A stretch of 64,000 bases of DNA from JAJFJD01 sp965228695 (GCA_965228695.1 CBDDIB010000002.1:2170001-2234000), one strand, 5' to 3'; counted from the first letter of the stretch, positions 40,215-49,556 are shown. Notes: a model not told the origin generated them from the letters alone. Made by a program: numbers and translations.

Positions 40215-41189
40215 TCAGGTGATTGCGACCGGTTTGTCCGATAGTGCGGATTCGACGATTGCCTCGAACACGGCGACTCCATGAATGGCTTCGTCGGTCG
40301 GGAGCGGATAGGCCGGCCCGCCCGCGCAGGCCGCGGCGAAGGCTTCCAGTTCGGCCTCTTCCTTGTCGAATTTCGGATAGGTGGTCGGTTCGGCCGGCCC
40401 GTCGATCGGATAGTGCGTAAACGATAGTTCGCCGCGAATTTCAATCGAACCCTTGGACCCGAAGATTTCAATCCGCTGCGTCGGAACGGTGGCCGCAAGG
40501 GTGCCGAGATATCCGGTCATGCCGTTCGCGAAGCGGAATAGAATCGACGTCGTATCGTCGATGTCAATCTCCACGGCGCGCCGGGTGCTGATAGCGCGGG
40601 CTTCCGTCATCGGACCGCAGAGATTGATCATCATATCCACCATGTGGATTCCCATCGCGCCCATGCCGCCGGCGGGGCTCTCGCGTCGATTGGACCGCCA
40701 ATTGTCAGGATGGAAGCGCAGGCCGCTCGCGCCCGAGAAGTTCGTCTCGATATGAAGGATCGTGCCGAGGGCTTCTTCGGCCAACCGCTTCTTCAATTCC
40801 AGCACGGAAGGGAGAAACCGCCGGTTATGCCCGAGGGCGAGGACCCGGCCGGCGGCCTTGGCGGCGGAGACGGCCGCTTCGGCGCTTTCCTTGGACATGG
40901 TGAAGGGTTTTTCGACGAAGATATGCTTGCCGGCCCCCGCGGCCGCGATGATCTGATCGGCATGTTGCTGATGCGGTGTCGCCAGGACGACGGCGTCGAT
41001 ATCCGGATCCTTCAGGATGGCGTCATAGTCGCTCCCCAGCGGAAAGCCATGCTTGTCGGCGAAGTCTTGCGCCTTCGGCGGCGTGCGGGTGACCCCTGCC
41101 GTGAATTGGATCGCATCGCTTTTTCCTTGGACCGACTTGACGAGAATCTGTCCCCAGCCCCCTAGTCCGACAATCGCTGCCTTGAGCAT
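40215..41189 (-). CDS. Gfo/Idh/MocA-family oxidoreductase
   Basis: A 324-residue NAD(P)-dependent oxidoreductase: AAIVGLGGWGQILVKSVQGK (Rossmann start), DIDAVVLATPHQQHADQIIAAAGAGKHIFVEKPFTMSKESAEAAVSAAKAAGR with the EKP motif typical of the family, and a C-terminal substrate domain (GAMGIHMVDMMINLCGP with the His used in catalysis). It acts on a sugar or inositol-like substrate. The sugar-nucleotide epimerase at 39202 is its convergent neighbour, so a sugar-modification role is plausible but not shown. Confidence 0.85.
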   Translation of the reverse strand: MLKAAIVGLGGWGQILVKSVQGKSDAIQFTAGVTRTPPKAQDFADKHGFPLGSDYDAILKDPDIDAVVLATPHQQHADQIIAAAGAGKHIFVEKPFTMSKESAEAAVSAAKAAGRVLALGHNRRFLPSVLELKKRLAEEALGTILHIETNFSGASGLRFHPDNWRSNRRESPAGGMGAMGIHMVDMMINLCGPMTEARAISTRRAVEIDIDDTTSILFRFANGMTGYLGTLAATVPTQRIEIFGSKGSIEIRGELSFTHYPIDGPAEPTTYPKFDKEEAELEAFAAACAGGPAYPLPTDEAIHGVAVFEAIVESALSDKPVAIT

Positions 41190-41240
41190 GAATCTTCCCT
41201 TGCGCTTCGTTTGAGCGCAGCACTATTGCCCGTAAAGCAA

Positions 41241-41261
41241 CGGCCGGCAAGGTGCCGGCCG
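41241..41261. terminator. Hairpin between mlaC and the oxidoreductase gene
   Basis: CGGCCGGCA (41241-41249) pairs with TGCCGGCCG (41253-41261) around an AGG loop, giving a 9-bp perfect stem 35 bases after the mlaC stop on the minus strand. The following minus-strand sequence has only a partial T-run, so the terminator call is moderate. Confidence 0.5.
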
Positions 41262-41295
41262 CGGGAAACGTCAATCCGTGTGAAGGACGGTGCGT

Positions 41296-41925
41296 CTAAG
41301 ACGCGGTCGAGAGTTTTTCGAGCCGGCTCCGCAATTGGCTGATCAATCCGTCGATGCCGTGTCTGCGCAGGATCGTCTCGAACTCGGAACGCTGCGTGAC
41401 CGCCATGCTGACGCCTTCGACATAAATGTCGATGATCTTGTAGCGCTCGCCAAGCTTCCGGACCCGCCAATTCGCGTTGAACGCGTTGCCCGCCGTCTGT
41501 TCGATGCGGGTATGGACGATGACGTCGCGTTTGCCGGCCGCGGATTTCTTGATCACTTTGAATTGCTCACCGGAATAGCCGCCGAGACGCACGGAATAGG
41601 TCTTGAGGACCCATTCGCTGAACAGCTTCTGGTAGGTGTCGCGCTGCTTGTCGCTCATCTTGCGCCAATATCCACCGACGACGAACCGGCTGATTTTATC
41701 CATGGCGAAATCATCGCGGAGAAGGTCGCGGAACCGGTCCTCGCGATCCTTCAGCGAGCCGTTTTGCGTCGACAGGACGTTGATCGCCTGATCCGCCAGT
41801 TTCTGAATGAAAACGATCGGATCGGTCGTTTGGCTCCGAGATTCGGCCGTCGCCGGAAAACTCAATCCGACGGCCGTCACCAGGGCCGCTGCAACTGCGA
41901 AATGTGCCACCTTGTGAATAATCAT
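41296..41925 (-). CDS. mlaC: MlaC/Ttg2D-family phospholipid-transport periplasmic protein
   Basis: A 209-residue secreted protein with a signal peptide (HKVAHFAVAAALVTAVGLSFPATA, cleavage before ES). The mature part matches the MlaC/Ttg2 family: IQKLADQAINVLS, RDLLRDDFAMDKISRFVVGGYWRKMSDKQRDTYQKLFSEWVLKTYSVRLGGYSGEQF, and VRKLGERYKIIDIYVEGVSMAVTQRSEFETILRRHGIDGLI. MlaC carries phospholipids between the outer-membrane MlaA complex and the inner-membrane MlaFEDB transporter. The other mla genes are not in this window, and the gene appears to be transcribed alone. Confidence 0.9.
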   Translation of the reverse strand: MIIHKVAHFAVAAALVTAVGLSFPATAESRSQTTDPIVFIQKLADQAINVLSTQNGSLKDREDRFRDLLRDDFAMDKISRFVVGGYWRKMSDKQRDTYQKLFSEWVLKTYSVRLGGYSGEQFKVIKKSAAGKRDVIVHTRIEQTAGNAFNANWRVRKLGERYKIIDIYVEGVSMAVTQRSEFETILRRHGIDGLISQLRSRLEKLSTAS

Positions 41926-42124
41926 GTTTCTTAGCCACCCGAAAGCGTCAATTGCTAATACGTTGGTACGTGACCGTTGATCTCTTGGACTAACGTATAC
42001 CTAAATTTTGAGATGGGTTTAAACAAAATGCTGTGAAATTTCGGGGTATCTCCTAGGCGGATGAAATCCTTAACAGAATTTCCTAGATGATTGGAAACAT
42101 TACGATTTATCCTACCCATAAGTG

Positions 42125-42655
42125 TTACTCATTATTGGCAGAGAGGAGTGTTGGGGCGATGGATTCCGCCGTTGCATCACCTCGGGAACGGTGGATTTCG
42201 ACGCCCACGCTCGCGGCGTCGTGGATCGCTTCCAGCTTCTCCACGCGCACTGTGATCGCTTCGCTCCGGGGGTCTTCCAGGCACATCATCGCGACGTCGT
42301 GTGCGACGGTTTCAGCCAGCTTTACGTGTCCGCTGTCCGCCATGCTGCGGATACGCTCGACGATACGCTCGTAGCAGATCACTTCCTGATAATCGTCGGC
42401 GGTGGGATCGTCCTGTTCGCGAACCTGTAGTTCCAGGTTCAGACGAACGCGTTGACGCCGCTCTTCCTCATGCGCGCGCACGCCGATGCGCCAGGGTATG
42501 ACGAGATCGCGAATGATGATGCGGTACACTGACGGCGGCGTCCCGGCCGAGCCGGCCGGCTCGGCGGGCGGCTGCGATGCGTCTTGTCGGCGCTGTGCCG
42601 TTTTCAACTGTAATGCTCCTTGCGGGCGGTGCTGTGCGATCGCGACTGTTAACAT
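42125..42655 (-). CDS. folB: Dihydroneopterin aldolase family protein
   Basis: A FolB-type protein. The core from about residue 44 (YRIIIRDLVIPWRIGVRAHEEERRQRVRLNLELQVR, then YERIVERIRSMADSGHVKLAETVAHDVAMMCLEDPRSEAITVRVEKLEAI) matches dihydroneopterin aldolase, which splits dihydroneopterin for folate synthesis. The ATG at 42655 gives 176 residues with a 42-residue low-complexity leader; a GTG at 42529 would start directly at the core. It diverges from folP-folK across 62 bases, completing three successive folate steps. It lacks a partner regulator in the window. Confidence 0.85.
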   Translation of the reverse strand: MLTVAIAQHRPQGALQLKTAQRRQDASQPPAEPAGSAGTPPSVYRIIIRDLVIPWRIGVRAHEEERRQRVRLNLELQVREQDDPTADDYQEVICYERIVERIRSMADSGHVKLAETVAHDVAMMCLEDPRSEAITVRVEKLEAIHDAASVGVEIHRSRGDATAESIAPTLLSANNE

Positions 42656-42717
42656 ATCTTGTGCGATAGTCGCGCCGTCAAGGCCAGCCTATAGATCGGT
42701 GAAAGAGTGGCAAGAGA

Positions 42718-43629
42718 ATGACCGTCCTTCGATTAGATCAAGGCTTCGCATGGGGTACGCGAAGTTACGTCATGGGAGTGCTCAATCTGACACCGGATTC
42801 TTTCTCCGGCGACGGGTTGTTCGCGGCGGATGACGTCGTGCGGGCCTCGGTCGACCAAGCGGAGGGTTTTCTCGCGGCGGGTGCCGATATCCTCGATATC
42901 GGCGGGGAAAGCACGCGGCCGGGCGCCGATCCGGTCACCGCGCAGCAAGAGATCGAACGCGTCATTCCGGTCATCGAGGCGATCCTGCAGGTGCGGCCGG
43001 ACGCCATCTTGTCGATCGATACCAGTAAGGCGTCGGTCGCCGCCGCGGCGTTGGATGCCGGTGCCGCGATCGTGAACGATGTTTGGGCCTTGATGGCGGA
43101 TCCGGAGATCGCGGGCATCGTGGCGCGGCACGGCTGTCCCGTCGTCTTGATGCACAACCGCAGCCAACCGAAGGCGGTGGTCCGCGATGCGCGCCTGGGG
43201 GGACGGTATGTCGGCGCGGACTTTACCCATCTGATGGACGACGTGACCGCCGACCTTGATGCGCTCATCGCGCGTGCGGTCAACGCCGGGGTGTCGCGGT
43301 CGCAGATTATTCTCGACCCCGGAATAGGCTTCGGAAAAACGATCACGCAGAACCTCGCGCTGCTGAACAATGTGAACGCGCTGAAACGACTCGAATGCCC
43401 GATTCTCATCGGACCGAGCCGGAAATCCTTCATTGGGCATGTCTTGGATGTCGAAGCGTCGCAGCGCGAGGAAGGAACCGCCGCCGCCATTGCCATCGGA
43501 ATCGCGCGCGGCGCGGACATCGTCCGTGTGCATAACGTTGCGGCCATGGCGCGGGTCGCGCGGATGACGGACGCGATCCTGCGGGCGCCGGCCGACGGGG
43601 GCGGGAAAACCGACCCGGACGCCGCGTGA
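42718..43629 (+). CDS. folP: Dihydropteroate synthase
   Basis: A 303-residue TIM-barrel enzyme with the diagnostic MGVLNLTPDSFSGDG and ILDIGGESTRPGADPVT segments, ILSIDTSKASVAAAALDAGAAIVNDVW, and LDPGIGFGKTITQNLALL. It condenses 4-aminobenzoate with the pterin pyrophosphate to form 7,8-dihydropteroate and is the sulfonamide target. An AAGAGTGGCAAGAGA-type leader precedes the ATG. Its stop overlaps the folK start by one base (TGATG), so the two are translationally coupled. Confidence 0.95.
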   Translation: MTVLRLDQGFAWGTRSYVMGVLNLTPDSFSGDGLFAADDVVRASVDQAEGFLAAGADILDIGGESTRPGADPVTAQQEIERVIPVIEAILQVRPDAILSIDTSKASVAAAALDAGAAIVNDVWALMADPEIAGIVARHGCPVVLMHNRSQPKAVVRDARLGGRYVGADFTHLMDDVTADLDALIARAVNAGVSRSQIILDPGIGFGKTITQNLALLNNVNALKRLECPILIGPSRKSFIGHVLDVEASQREEGTAAAIAIGIARGADIVRVHNVAAMARVARMTDAILRAPADGGGKTDPDAA

Positions 43630-44090
43630 TGGCGCGGGTCTTCATTGCGCTCGGTTCAAATCTCGGTGACCGGCAAGACAATTTAGATCGGGCGCTGGAA
43701 GCGCTGACCGCCGCCGTCCGCATCACGGCGCGGTCGTCGATATACGAAACCGATCCGGCGTATGTGCTTGATCAACCCGTATTTTTAAACATGGTCGTTG
43801 CCGGTGAGACACGGTTACGACCCGAGCCTTTATTGGCCGAACTGAAGCGTATCGAGGCTGAAATCGGTCGCGTCCCGACGCGGCGCAATGGGCCGCGGGT
43901 CATAGACCTTGATATCCTCTACTATGGTGACCAAGTGGTGGATACAGGGCGGTTGATCGTCCCGCATCCCCGGATCTCGGAGCGTTTGTTCGTCCTCGAA
44001 CCGCTGTGCGAAATCGCGCCGGAATGGCGTCACCCGGTGTTGAAAAGGACGTCCCGGGAGTTGTTGGCGGGGTTAAAGAATGGTCAATAA
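43629..44090 (+). CDS. folK: 2-amino-4-hydroxy-6-hydroxymethyldihydropteridine diphosphokinase
   Basis: A 153-residue HPPK: ALGSNLGDRQDNLDRALEAL at the N-terminus, SIYETDPAYVLDQPVFLNMVVAGET in the middle, and the GPRVIDLDILYYGDQVV signature with the magnesium-binding Asp pair. It transfers pyrophosphate from ATP to the pterin, the step before FolP. The ATG at 43629 overlaps the folP stop; a GTG three bases earlier is also possible. Confidence 0.95.
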   Translation: MARVFIALGSNLGDRQDNLDRALEALTAAVRITARSSIYETDPAYVLDQPVFLNMVVAGETRLRPEPLLAELKRIEAEIGRVPTRRNGPRVIDLDILYYGDQVVDTGRLIVPHPRISERLFVLEPLCEIAPEWRHPVLKRTSRELLAGLKNGQ

Positions 44091-44202
44091 ACAATCCGTG
44101 GCAAATTGCCGCGATTAAGAGAAATATAATAAACTTGCAATATAAATAAAGTTTGCCACATTATTCAGTGTAAGTTTGTTTGAAAGATTAGTGAGCAAGT
44201 CT

Positions 44203-44523
44203 ATGACCACAATAAAATGCGCAATCGACGAGGGTCGGATTGCACGGTTGCGGCCCCAGGCGGGCAAGTGGTTCCGCAGCCTTCGTCAGTCAGCCGAAAT
44301 CACCGTGATCGAACTCTCGGAACAGGTTGGTGTCGATATCGACGAGGTCGAAGCCTACGAGCATGGTGCGGAGGCAGTGCCCGCCGCATTGTATCCGGAC
44401 TTCGCCGCGGTCTTCGGCCTGTCCGTTCAGGAGTTCGCCAAGTCGTGCCTGATGTTCGAGAATCCGAGCGCCTACGAAGCGCTGTTCGGTTCCTTGCCGG
44501 AAGATCTTCGCGCCGCCGCGTAA
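44203..44523 (+). CDS. Small XRE-like helix-turn-helix protein
   Basis: A 106-residue protein. Residues 16-62 (GKWFRSLRQSAEITVIELSEQVGVDIDEVEAYEHGAEAVPAALYPDFAAVFGL) look like a Cro/C1-type helix-turn-helix. The rest is a short helical tail. The gene follows an AT-rich block of about 110 bases after folK that probably contains its promoter. The ATG at 44203 is preceded by in-frame TTG (44176) and GTG (44191) codons that could extend it. Targets unknown. A bidirectional terminator follows at 44579. Confidence 0.65.
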   Translation: MTTIKCAIDEGRIARLRPQAGKWFRSLRQSAEITVIELSEQVGVDIDEVEAYEHGAEAVPAALYPDFAAVFGLSVQEFAKSCLMFENPSAYEALFGSLPEDLRAAA

Positions 44524-44578
44524 GGCATCGGTACCCGCCCCAGCGGCGGATCATAATTCAATTGCACATGCCGTGAAC

Positions 44579-44598
44579 GGCGGCCCGTGAGGGCCGCC
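44579..44598. terminator. Bidirectional terminator between XRE-like and acyl-CoA dehydrogenase genes
   Basis: GGCGGCCC (44579-44586) pairs perfectly with GGGCCGCC (44591-44598) around a GTGA tetraloop. GAAC and GTTC just outside extend the structure after a small bulge, and a T-rich stretch follows. It separates convergent genes ending at 44523 (plus) and 44648 (minus). Confidence 0.75.
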
Positions 44599-44647
44599 CT
44601 GTTCATTTACGCCGAATATCGTCGGTGTGGTCGCGGTCTGGGTCGCG

Positions 44648-46405
44648 TTAGAGCAAGTCATCTTCGATTGCCATCGTGGCCTCGCCGCCGTCCGTGATGG
44701 CCGTTGCCAGCGCATCGGCCTGTGGCAGAATTTGCGTGGCGTAGAATGCCGTGGTGCCGAGTTTCGACTCATAGAAGGAATGATCGCCGCCGTTCCTCAG
44801 GCCGGTCGCGGCGCCGGATGCCGCCCGCGCCATCGCGGCGCCACCTGCAACGATGCCGAAAAGTTTCAGGTAATGACTGGCTCCGGCCAATGCCAAGGTT
44901 TGATTATCCGGCCCCGTCTCGATCAGCCAGTCGGTCGCCCGGGCGAGGGCATCGGCCGCGGCGGACAGGTGCGTTGCGATTTGCGCTGCGGATCCAAGCT
45001 CCGCGTCGTCGAGCGTTTTGATCTCCGATCGTAGGCTCTCGATATAGTCCTTTGCGGCCGCGCCGCCGTCGCGCAGAACTTTCCGGCTGACCAGATCGAT
45101 CGCCTGGATGCCGTTGGTGCCTTCGTAGATCGGCGCGATGCGGGCGTCGCGGTAGTGCTGCGCCGCGCCGGTCTCTTCGATGTATCCCATGCCGCCGTGA
45201 ATTTGGATGCCGAGCGACGCGACTTCGACGCCGCTGTCCGAGCACCAGGCCTTGACCACGGGGATCAACAGGTCCACCCGCGTCTGGGCGGCCTGACGCG
45301 CCTCCGCATCCGGGTGGCGCTTGGCGATATCGAGATAGGCGGCCGCTTCGTAGGCGAAGCCACGCATGGCCTCGGTTTGGGCCCGCATCGTCATCAGCAT
45401 GCGGCGCACATCCGGATGCTTGATGATCGGACCGAACTGCACCCGGTCACGCGCGTAGTCCCGCGCCTGCTGATAGGCCCGTTCGGCGATCGCCAGGCCC
45501 GAGATGCCGATATTCATGCGGGCGTTGTTCATCATTGTGAACATGCAGTGCAGCCCCTCGTTCTCCTTGCCGACGAGGTAACCGATTGCGCCGTCACTCT
45601 CGCCGAAGGCCATCACGCAGGTCGGGCTCGCATGGATACCCAGCTTGTGTTCCAGCGAGACGCAGCGCACGTCGTTCCGTTGCCCGAGGCTGCCGTCCGG
45701 ATTGACGAGGAACTTGGGTACGATGAAGAGGGAGATCCCTTTCGGCCCTTTTGGCGCGTCGGGTGTCCGGGCGAGCACCATATGCACGATATTGTCGGTC
45801 ATATCGTGTTCGCCGTAGGTGATGAAGATCTTCTGACCGGTAATGCGATAGTGGTCGCCCTCGGGTTCGGCCTTGCTGCGCAAGGCGCCGAGATCGGACC
45901 CTGCCTGCGGTTCGGTCAGGTTCATAGTGCCGGTCCATTCACCGGAAACCAGTTTCGGCAGGAAGGTGTCTTTTTGCGCCTTCGTTCCATGGGTCGTGAG
46001 CAGTTCGACGGCGCCGAGGGTGAGGGTGGGGCACAGAGTCCAGGCGGTATTCGCGGCGGCGAACATTTCCATTGCCGCAACCGTCACGAGCCACGGCAAC
46101 CCTTGGCCGCCGTATCCCGGATCGAACGGGATGCTGGCCCAGCCGCCGTCCGTGAAGGCGCGATAGGCGTCGGCGAATCCGTCCGCCGTTCGCACCACGC
46201 CATTTTCGACCGATGCGCCCTGCGCGTCGCCGGTCGCGTTCAACGGCGCGATCACTTCGCCGGCCAGCTTGCCGGCTTCTTCCAGGATGGCGTCTACCAG
46301 GTCAGCGCTGACCTCTTCGCAGCCGGGTAGCCCGGCAACCCGTTCCAGTAAGCCGAGATCGTCGAGCGTGAAACGGATATCCGAGAGCGGAGCGGCATAG
46401 GTCAT
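44648..46405 (-). CDS. Acyl-CoA dehydrogenase, long form
   Basis: A 585-residue acyl-CoA dehydrogenase with an extra N-terminal segment (TYAAPLSDIRFTLDDLGLLERVAGL), the core FAD-binding segments (GTMNLTEPQAGSDLGALRSKAEPEGDHYRITGQKIFITYGEHDMTDNIVHMVLAR), the C-terminal YEGTNGIQAIDLVSRK and a further C-terminal helical domain. The long type includes 3-methylmercaptopropionyl-CoA dehydrogenase (DmdC) of marine bacteria, but substrate choice in this group is hard to infer. It transfers electrons to ETF. The next minus-strand gene is a FAD-linked 2-hydroxyacid dehydrogenase 118 bases upstream of... its own start region, with the two running in the same direction. No other dmd genes are seen. Confidence 0.88.
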   Translation of the reverse strand: MTYAAPLSDIRFTLDDLGLLERVAGLPGCEEVSADLVDAILEEAGKLAGEVIAPLNATGDAQGASVENGVVRTADGFADAYRAFTDGGWASIPFDPGYGGQGLPWLVTVAAMEMFAAANTAWTLCPTLTLGAVELLTTHGTKAQKDTFLPKLVSGEWTGTMNLTEPQAGSDLGALRSKAEPEGDHYRITGQKIFITYGEHDMTDNIVHMVLARTPDAPKGPKGISLFIVPKFLVNPDGSLGQRNDVRCVSLEHKLGIHASPTCVMAFGESDGAIGYLVGKENEGLHCMFTMMNNARMNIGISGLAIAERAYQQARDYARDRVQFGPIIKHPDVRRMLMTMRAQTEAMRGFAYEAAAYLDIAKRHPDAEARQAAQTRVDLLIPVVKAWCSDSGVEVASLGIQIHGGMGYIEETGAAQHYRDARIAPIYEGTNGIQAIDLVSRKVLRDGGAAAKDYIESLRSEIKTLDDAELGSAAQIATHLSAAADALARATDWLIETGPDNQTLALAGASHYLKLFGIVAGGAAMARAASGAATGLRNGGDHSFYESKLGTTAFYATQILPQADALATAITDGGEATMAIEDDLL

Positions 46406-46523
46406 GGCAGGTCACCTATTTCAGCGGTTAATCGATCCGGCGCAATAAATGCCGGGGAGCGTTCGATTATTCAATCTCAGCGTTAAGAAGATGAGAATCT
46501 ATCCGAAACGATTAATGGCAGTT

Positions 46524-47960
46524 TTACAGCATCTTACCGGGATTCATCAGTCCCTTCGGGTCGATGGCCGCCTTGATGCGGCGCATGAGCGTTAGGTCCA
46601 GGTCCGGCTTGTAGTGCCGCAGCTCGTCCCGCTTGAGCTGGCCGATGCCGTGTTCCGCACTGATGGAGCCACCCATTTCCACGACGATGTCGTGGACGAT
46701 CCGGTTTACGTCATGCCAATGCTCGAGATAGGCCTTTCGCTCCATCTCCGGCGGCTGTGAAAAGTTGAAGTGCAGATTGCCGTCGCCGACATGGCCGAAG
46801 CTGCAGGGCCGGATGCCGGGCATATAGACGATGACCGCCTGGGTCGCGGTGCGGACGAAGTCCGGCACGCGGCTGACCGGCACGGATATGTCGTGCTTGA
46901 TGCTGCCGCCTTCGATCGCCTGCGCCTCGGTGATGCCTTCGCGGATTTTCCAGAAGCTGTCGCGCTGCGCATCCGATTGCGCGATCGTCGCGTCGAGGAC
47001 GAGCCCGTCTTCGAAGGCGGATTCGAGAAACGCCTCCATGTTGCCGGCCATGCCGCTGTCGGCGCGGGCGCCGGAAAACTCGATCAGGGCATAGAGGTCG
47101 TTTCGATCCTGCAGGGGGTCGATGATTCCCGGAATATGTTTTAACGTCAGATCAATGCCGAACCGGCCGATCATTTCGAAGCTGGAGACGGCGTCGCCGC
47201 TGGCCTCGCGGGCACGGGCGAGCAGTTCAATCACCGCGTCCAGGTCGCGCACGGCGGCGAAGCATGTCTGTACGTCCTTCGGCAGCGGGAAAAGCTTCAG
47301 CACCGCCGCGGTGATGACGCCGAGGGTGCCTTCGCTGCCGACGAACAGGTGTTTCAAGTCGTAGCCGGTATTGTCCTTCCGCAGGCGGCGCAGGCCGTTC
47401 CACACCTGTCCGGACGGCAAGACCACTTCGAGCCCCAGCACCAGGTCACGCGCATTGCCGTATCGCAGCACGTTCACGCCCCCGGCGTTTGTCGAGAGGT
47501 TGCCGCCGATCTGGCAGGACCCTTCCGCACCCAGGCTCAGGGGGAACAGTCGATCGGCCTCCGCGGCGGCGGCCTGGATATCCTGCAGCACGCAGCCCGC
47601 TTCGACCGTGATCGTGTAGTTCAGCGGGTCGACGTCGCGGATCGCCTTCATACGGCCCATGTTTAGAAGGATTTCGTGGCCATGCGATTGCGGGGTGGCG
47701 GCCGCGCACATGCCGGTGTTACCGCCCTGCGGCACAACCGCGATGCCGTATTCGGCGCACACGGTCATGACCTGCGCCGTTTCCTCGGTGGATGCGGGGC
47801 GCACGAGCAAGGCGCATTGCCCGGAAAAATGTCCACGCCAATCGGTCAGCAAGGGGGCTTGGTCGTCGGCTGCCGTGCTCCAGCCTTTGTCGCCGACAAT
47901 AGACTTTATGCGATCCAGGGCTTCGCTTGCGGGGGCGGCGGGCGCGGCGTCGGGAGCCAT
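46524..47960 (-). CDS. FAD-binding 2-hydroxyacid dehydrogenase (GlcD/D-2-hydroxyglutarate dehydrogenase family)
   Basis: A 478-residue FAD-linked oxidase of the VAO/PCMH fold: the FAD-binding part has VVPQGGNTGMCAAATPQSHGHEILLNMGRMKAI, LSLGAEGSCQIGGNLSTNAGGVNVLRYGNARDLVLGLEVVLPSG and FVGSEGTLGVITAAVLKLFP; the C-terminal cap has HVGDGNLHFNFSQP and ISAEHGIGQLKRDEL. Members oxidise D-2-hydroxyglutarate, D-lactate or glycolate. I chose the ATG at 47960, where alanine-rich sequence leads into the domain; an earlier in-frame start at 48023 adds a Cys-rich tail of unclear value. Glycolate from the haloacetate dehalogenase would be a possible substrate, but this is not indicated by linkage. Confidence 0.88.
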   Translation of the reverse strand: MAPDAAPAAPASEALDRIKSIVGDKGWSTAADDQAPLLTDWRGHFSGQCALLVRPASTEETAQVMTVCAEYGIAVVPQGGNTGMCAAATPQSHGHEILLNMGRMKAIRDVDPLNYTITVEAGCVLQDIQAAAAEADRLFPLSLGAEGSCQIGGNLSTNAGGVNVLRYGNARDLVLGLEVVLPSGQVWNGLRRLRKDNTGYDLKHLFVGSEGTLGVITAAVLKLFPLPKDVQTCFAAVRDLDAVIELLARAREASGDAVSSFEMIGRFGIDLTLKHIPGIIDPLQDRNDLYALIEFSGARADSGMAGNMEAFLESAFEDGLVLDATIAQSDAQRDSFWKIREGITEAQAIEGGSIKHDISVPVSRVPDFVRTATQAVIVYMPGIRPCSFGHVGDGNLHFNFSQPPEMERKAYLEHWHDVNRIVHDIVVEMGGSISAEHGIGQLKRDELRHYKPDLDLTLMRRIKAAIDPKGLMNPGKML

Positions 47961-48139
47961 GGCGGCGATCCTATGAAATACGGGAACTCCTAGGGATTTA
48001 GAACAAGCACGGCAACAGGTCAAAGCATCGCGAATAAACCGGCGGGGCGATCCTATACCGTCATCGCTCTGGAAACGGACGTGTCATTCATGTCAGTCTG
48101 CCGACAACCGCAACGCAGGAATGAAGGGTCCGCGCGCCG

Positions 48140-48484
48140 ATGCCACCGAAGAAAAATCCATTGCGACTGAACAAGCTGCAACTCAAGGCGCTGACCATCA
48201 TGCAGGCCTATGCGGAAACCGATCACGGTGCGCCGGACGACGAGACCGATGGCGGCAAGAAAATCACCATGCCGCAGCCGCATGGCGACCATTTTCACGT
48301 AGGCGAGAGCGTCGTGTTCCTGAGGGACGCCAGCGGCCTCCGGAACCAGGGCGTCTGGGCCGCGTTGGAGCGCAAGGGTCTGATCAAACCCGTAATGTTC
48401 CCGATGGTTTGCACGCTGACCCGCGCCGGACTTTCATACGAAACCGGCGTCGGCGACAGCATCCTGCACCGCCCCCATCACTGA
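48140..48484 (+). CDS. Small protein of unknown function
   Basis: A 114-residue protein starting MPPKKNPLRLNKLQLKALTIMQAYAETD, containing GGKKITMPQPHGDHFHVGESVVFLRDASGLRNQGVWAALERKGLIKP and CTLTRAGLSYETGVGDSILHR. The middle resembles a small winged-helix layout (LQLKALTIMQ, then VWAALERKGLI, then LTRAGLSYE), but I do not recognise the family. The CGCCGATG context lacks a strong ribosome-binding site. It ends three bases before the convergent TsaC-like gene. Confidence 0.6.
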   Translation: MPPKKNPLRLNKLQLKALTIMQAYAETDHGAPDDETDGGKKITMPQPHGDHFHVGESVVFLRDASGLRNQGVWAALERKGLIKPVMFPMVCTLTRAGLSYETGVGDSILHRPHH

Positions 48485-48487
48485 CGG

Positions 48488-49438
48488 CTAGGTCTCACTC
48501 GCCTCGGCGGCGCGGCGCAGGCGGTCGTTGATCGCACGGCCGAGGCCGGTTTCGGGAATCGGGGACACGGCGATTCCGGCGTGGTCTGGTGAGTCCAGCG
48601 CGTGCAGGTGGTCGAAGAGCTTGGCCGCCGCTTCGATCAGGTCACCGCTCGGGCTGAGATTTTTCGCCGCATTATCCACCGAACCGAATCCCAGCAAGAC
48701 CTCGCCCGGTTGGGCGGTCTTGGCATTCATTCGCACCGGCCGGGACGGGGCGTAATGCCGGGTCAGCATGCCGGGCGATTTCGGCGCATCGTCCTCGGCG
48801 CTGGCGATCGCGACCGGTCCGCCTAGGGCGTCTTCGATGTCTTCCTGCGGCAGGCCGCCTTGGCGCAGGATCGCCGGCGTCTCTTCCGATAGGTCGAGGA
48901 CGGTCGATTCCAGCCCGACGGCGCAAGGACCGTCATCCAGGATCATCGCGACACGGTCACCAAGTTGTTCCGCGACATGGCCGGCCGTGGTCGGGCTCAA
49001 GCGCCCGGACCGGTTCGCGCTGGGTGCGGCGATCGGGCGCGCGGCACGGCGTAGCAATTGCCGGGCGCCGTCATGCGCTGGGACCCGTACCGCGACCGTT
49101 TCGAGCCCGGCGCTGGCCAGGCGCGATAGGCGGCAGTCCGGCCGGCGCCGGAGGACCAAGGTCAGTGGGCCGGGCCAAAATCGCGCGGCCATTCTTTCCG
49201 CCGCCGGTGTCAAAACGGCAACAGCCGCCGCCTCGTCCGCATCGGCAACATGTGCGATCAAGGGATTGAAACTCGGCCGGTTTTTCGCTTCGAAGATGCG
49301 GGCAACGGCCGTGTCGTCGGTCGCATCCGCGCCGAGGCCGTAGACCGTCTCGGTCGGAAACGCGACCAACCTGCCCCGGCGCAGCAGGTCTGCGGCGCGG
49401 GCGATCGACTCCGGGTCCATGGGGACAATGCGGTCCAT
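48488..49438 (-). CDS. tsaC: L-threonylcarbamoyladenylate synthase, Sua5-type long form
   Basis: A 316-residue protein with an N-terminal YrdC/TsaC domain: RRGRLVAFPTETVYGLGADATDDTAVARIFEAKNRPSFNPLIAHVAD, then FWPGPLTLVLRRR and RPIAAPSANRSGRLSPTTAGHVAEQLGDRVAMILDDGPCAVGLESTVLDL. A C-terminal Sua5 domain is present (MLTRHYAPSRPVRMNAK onward). It makes threonylcarbamoyl-AMP for t6A37 modification of ANN-decoding tRNAs. The length (about 320 residues) fits Sua5 rather than short TsaC. It is divergent from the ParA gene. Confidence 0.93.
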   Translation of the reverse strand: MDRIVPMDPESIARAADLLRRGRLVAFPTETVYGLGADATDDTAVARIFEAKNRPSFNPLIAHVADADEAAAVAVLTPAAERMAARFWPGPLTLVLRRRPDCRLSRLASAGLETVAVRVPAHDGARQLLRRAARPIAAPSANRSGRLSPTTAGHVAEQLGDRVAMILDDGPCAVGLESTVLDLSEETPAILRQGGLPQEDIEDALGGPVAIASAEDDAPKSPGMLTRHYAPSRPVRMNAKTAQPGEVLLGFGSVDNAAKNLSPSGDLIEAAAKLFDHLHALDSPDHAGIAVSPIPETGLGRAINDRLRRAAEASET

Positions 49439-49556
49439 GGCGCTGCCTTACACGCGCCGAACGATTGTGGCAAGCGATGCGCGGTAGGGGGTTGCCACCC
49501 ACCGTGGCAGGCGGCAATTTGGGGCCGACGTGATTCGAGGCATCGACGGGGGAGTT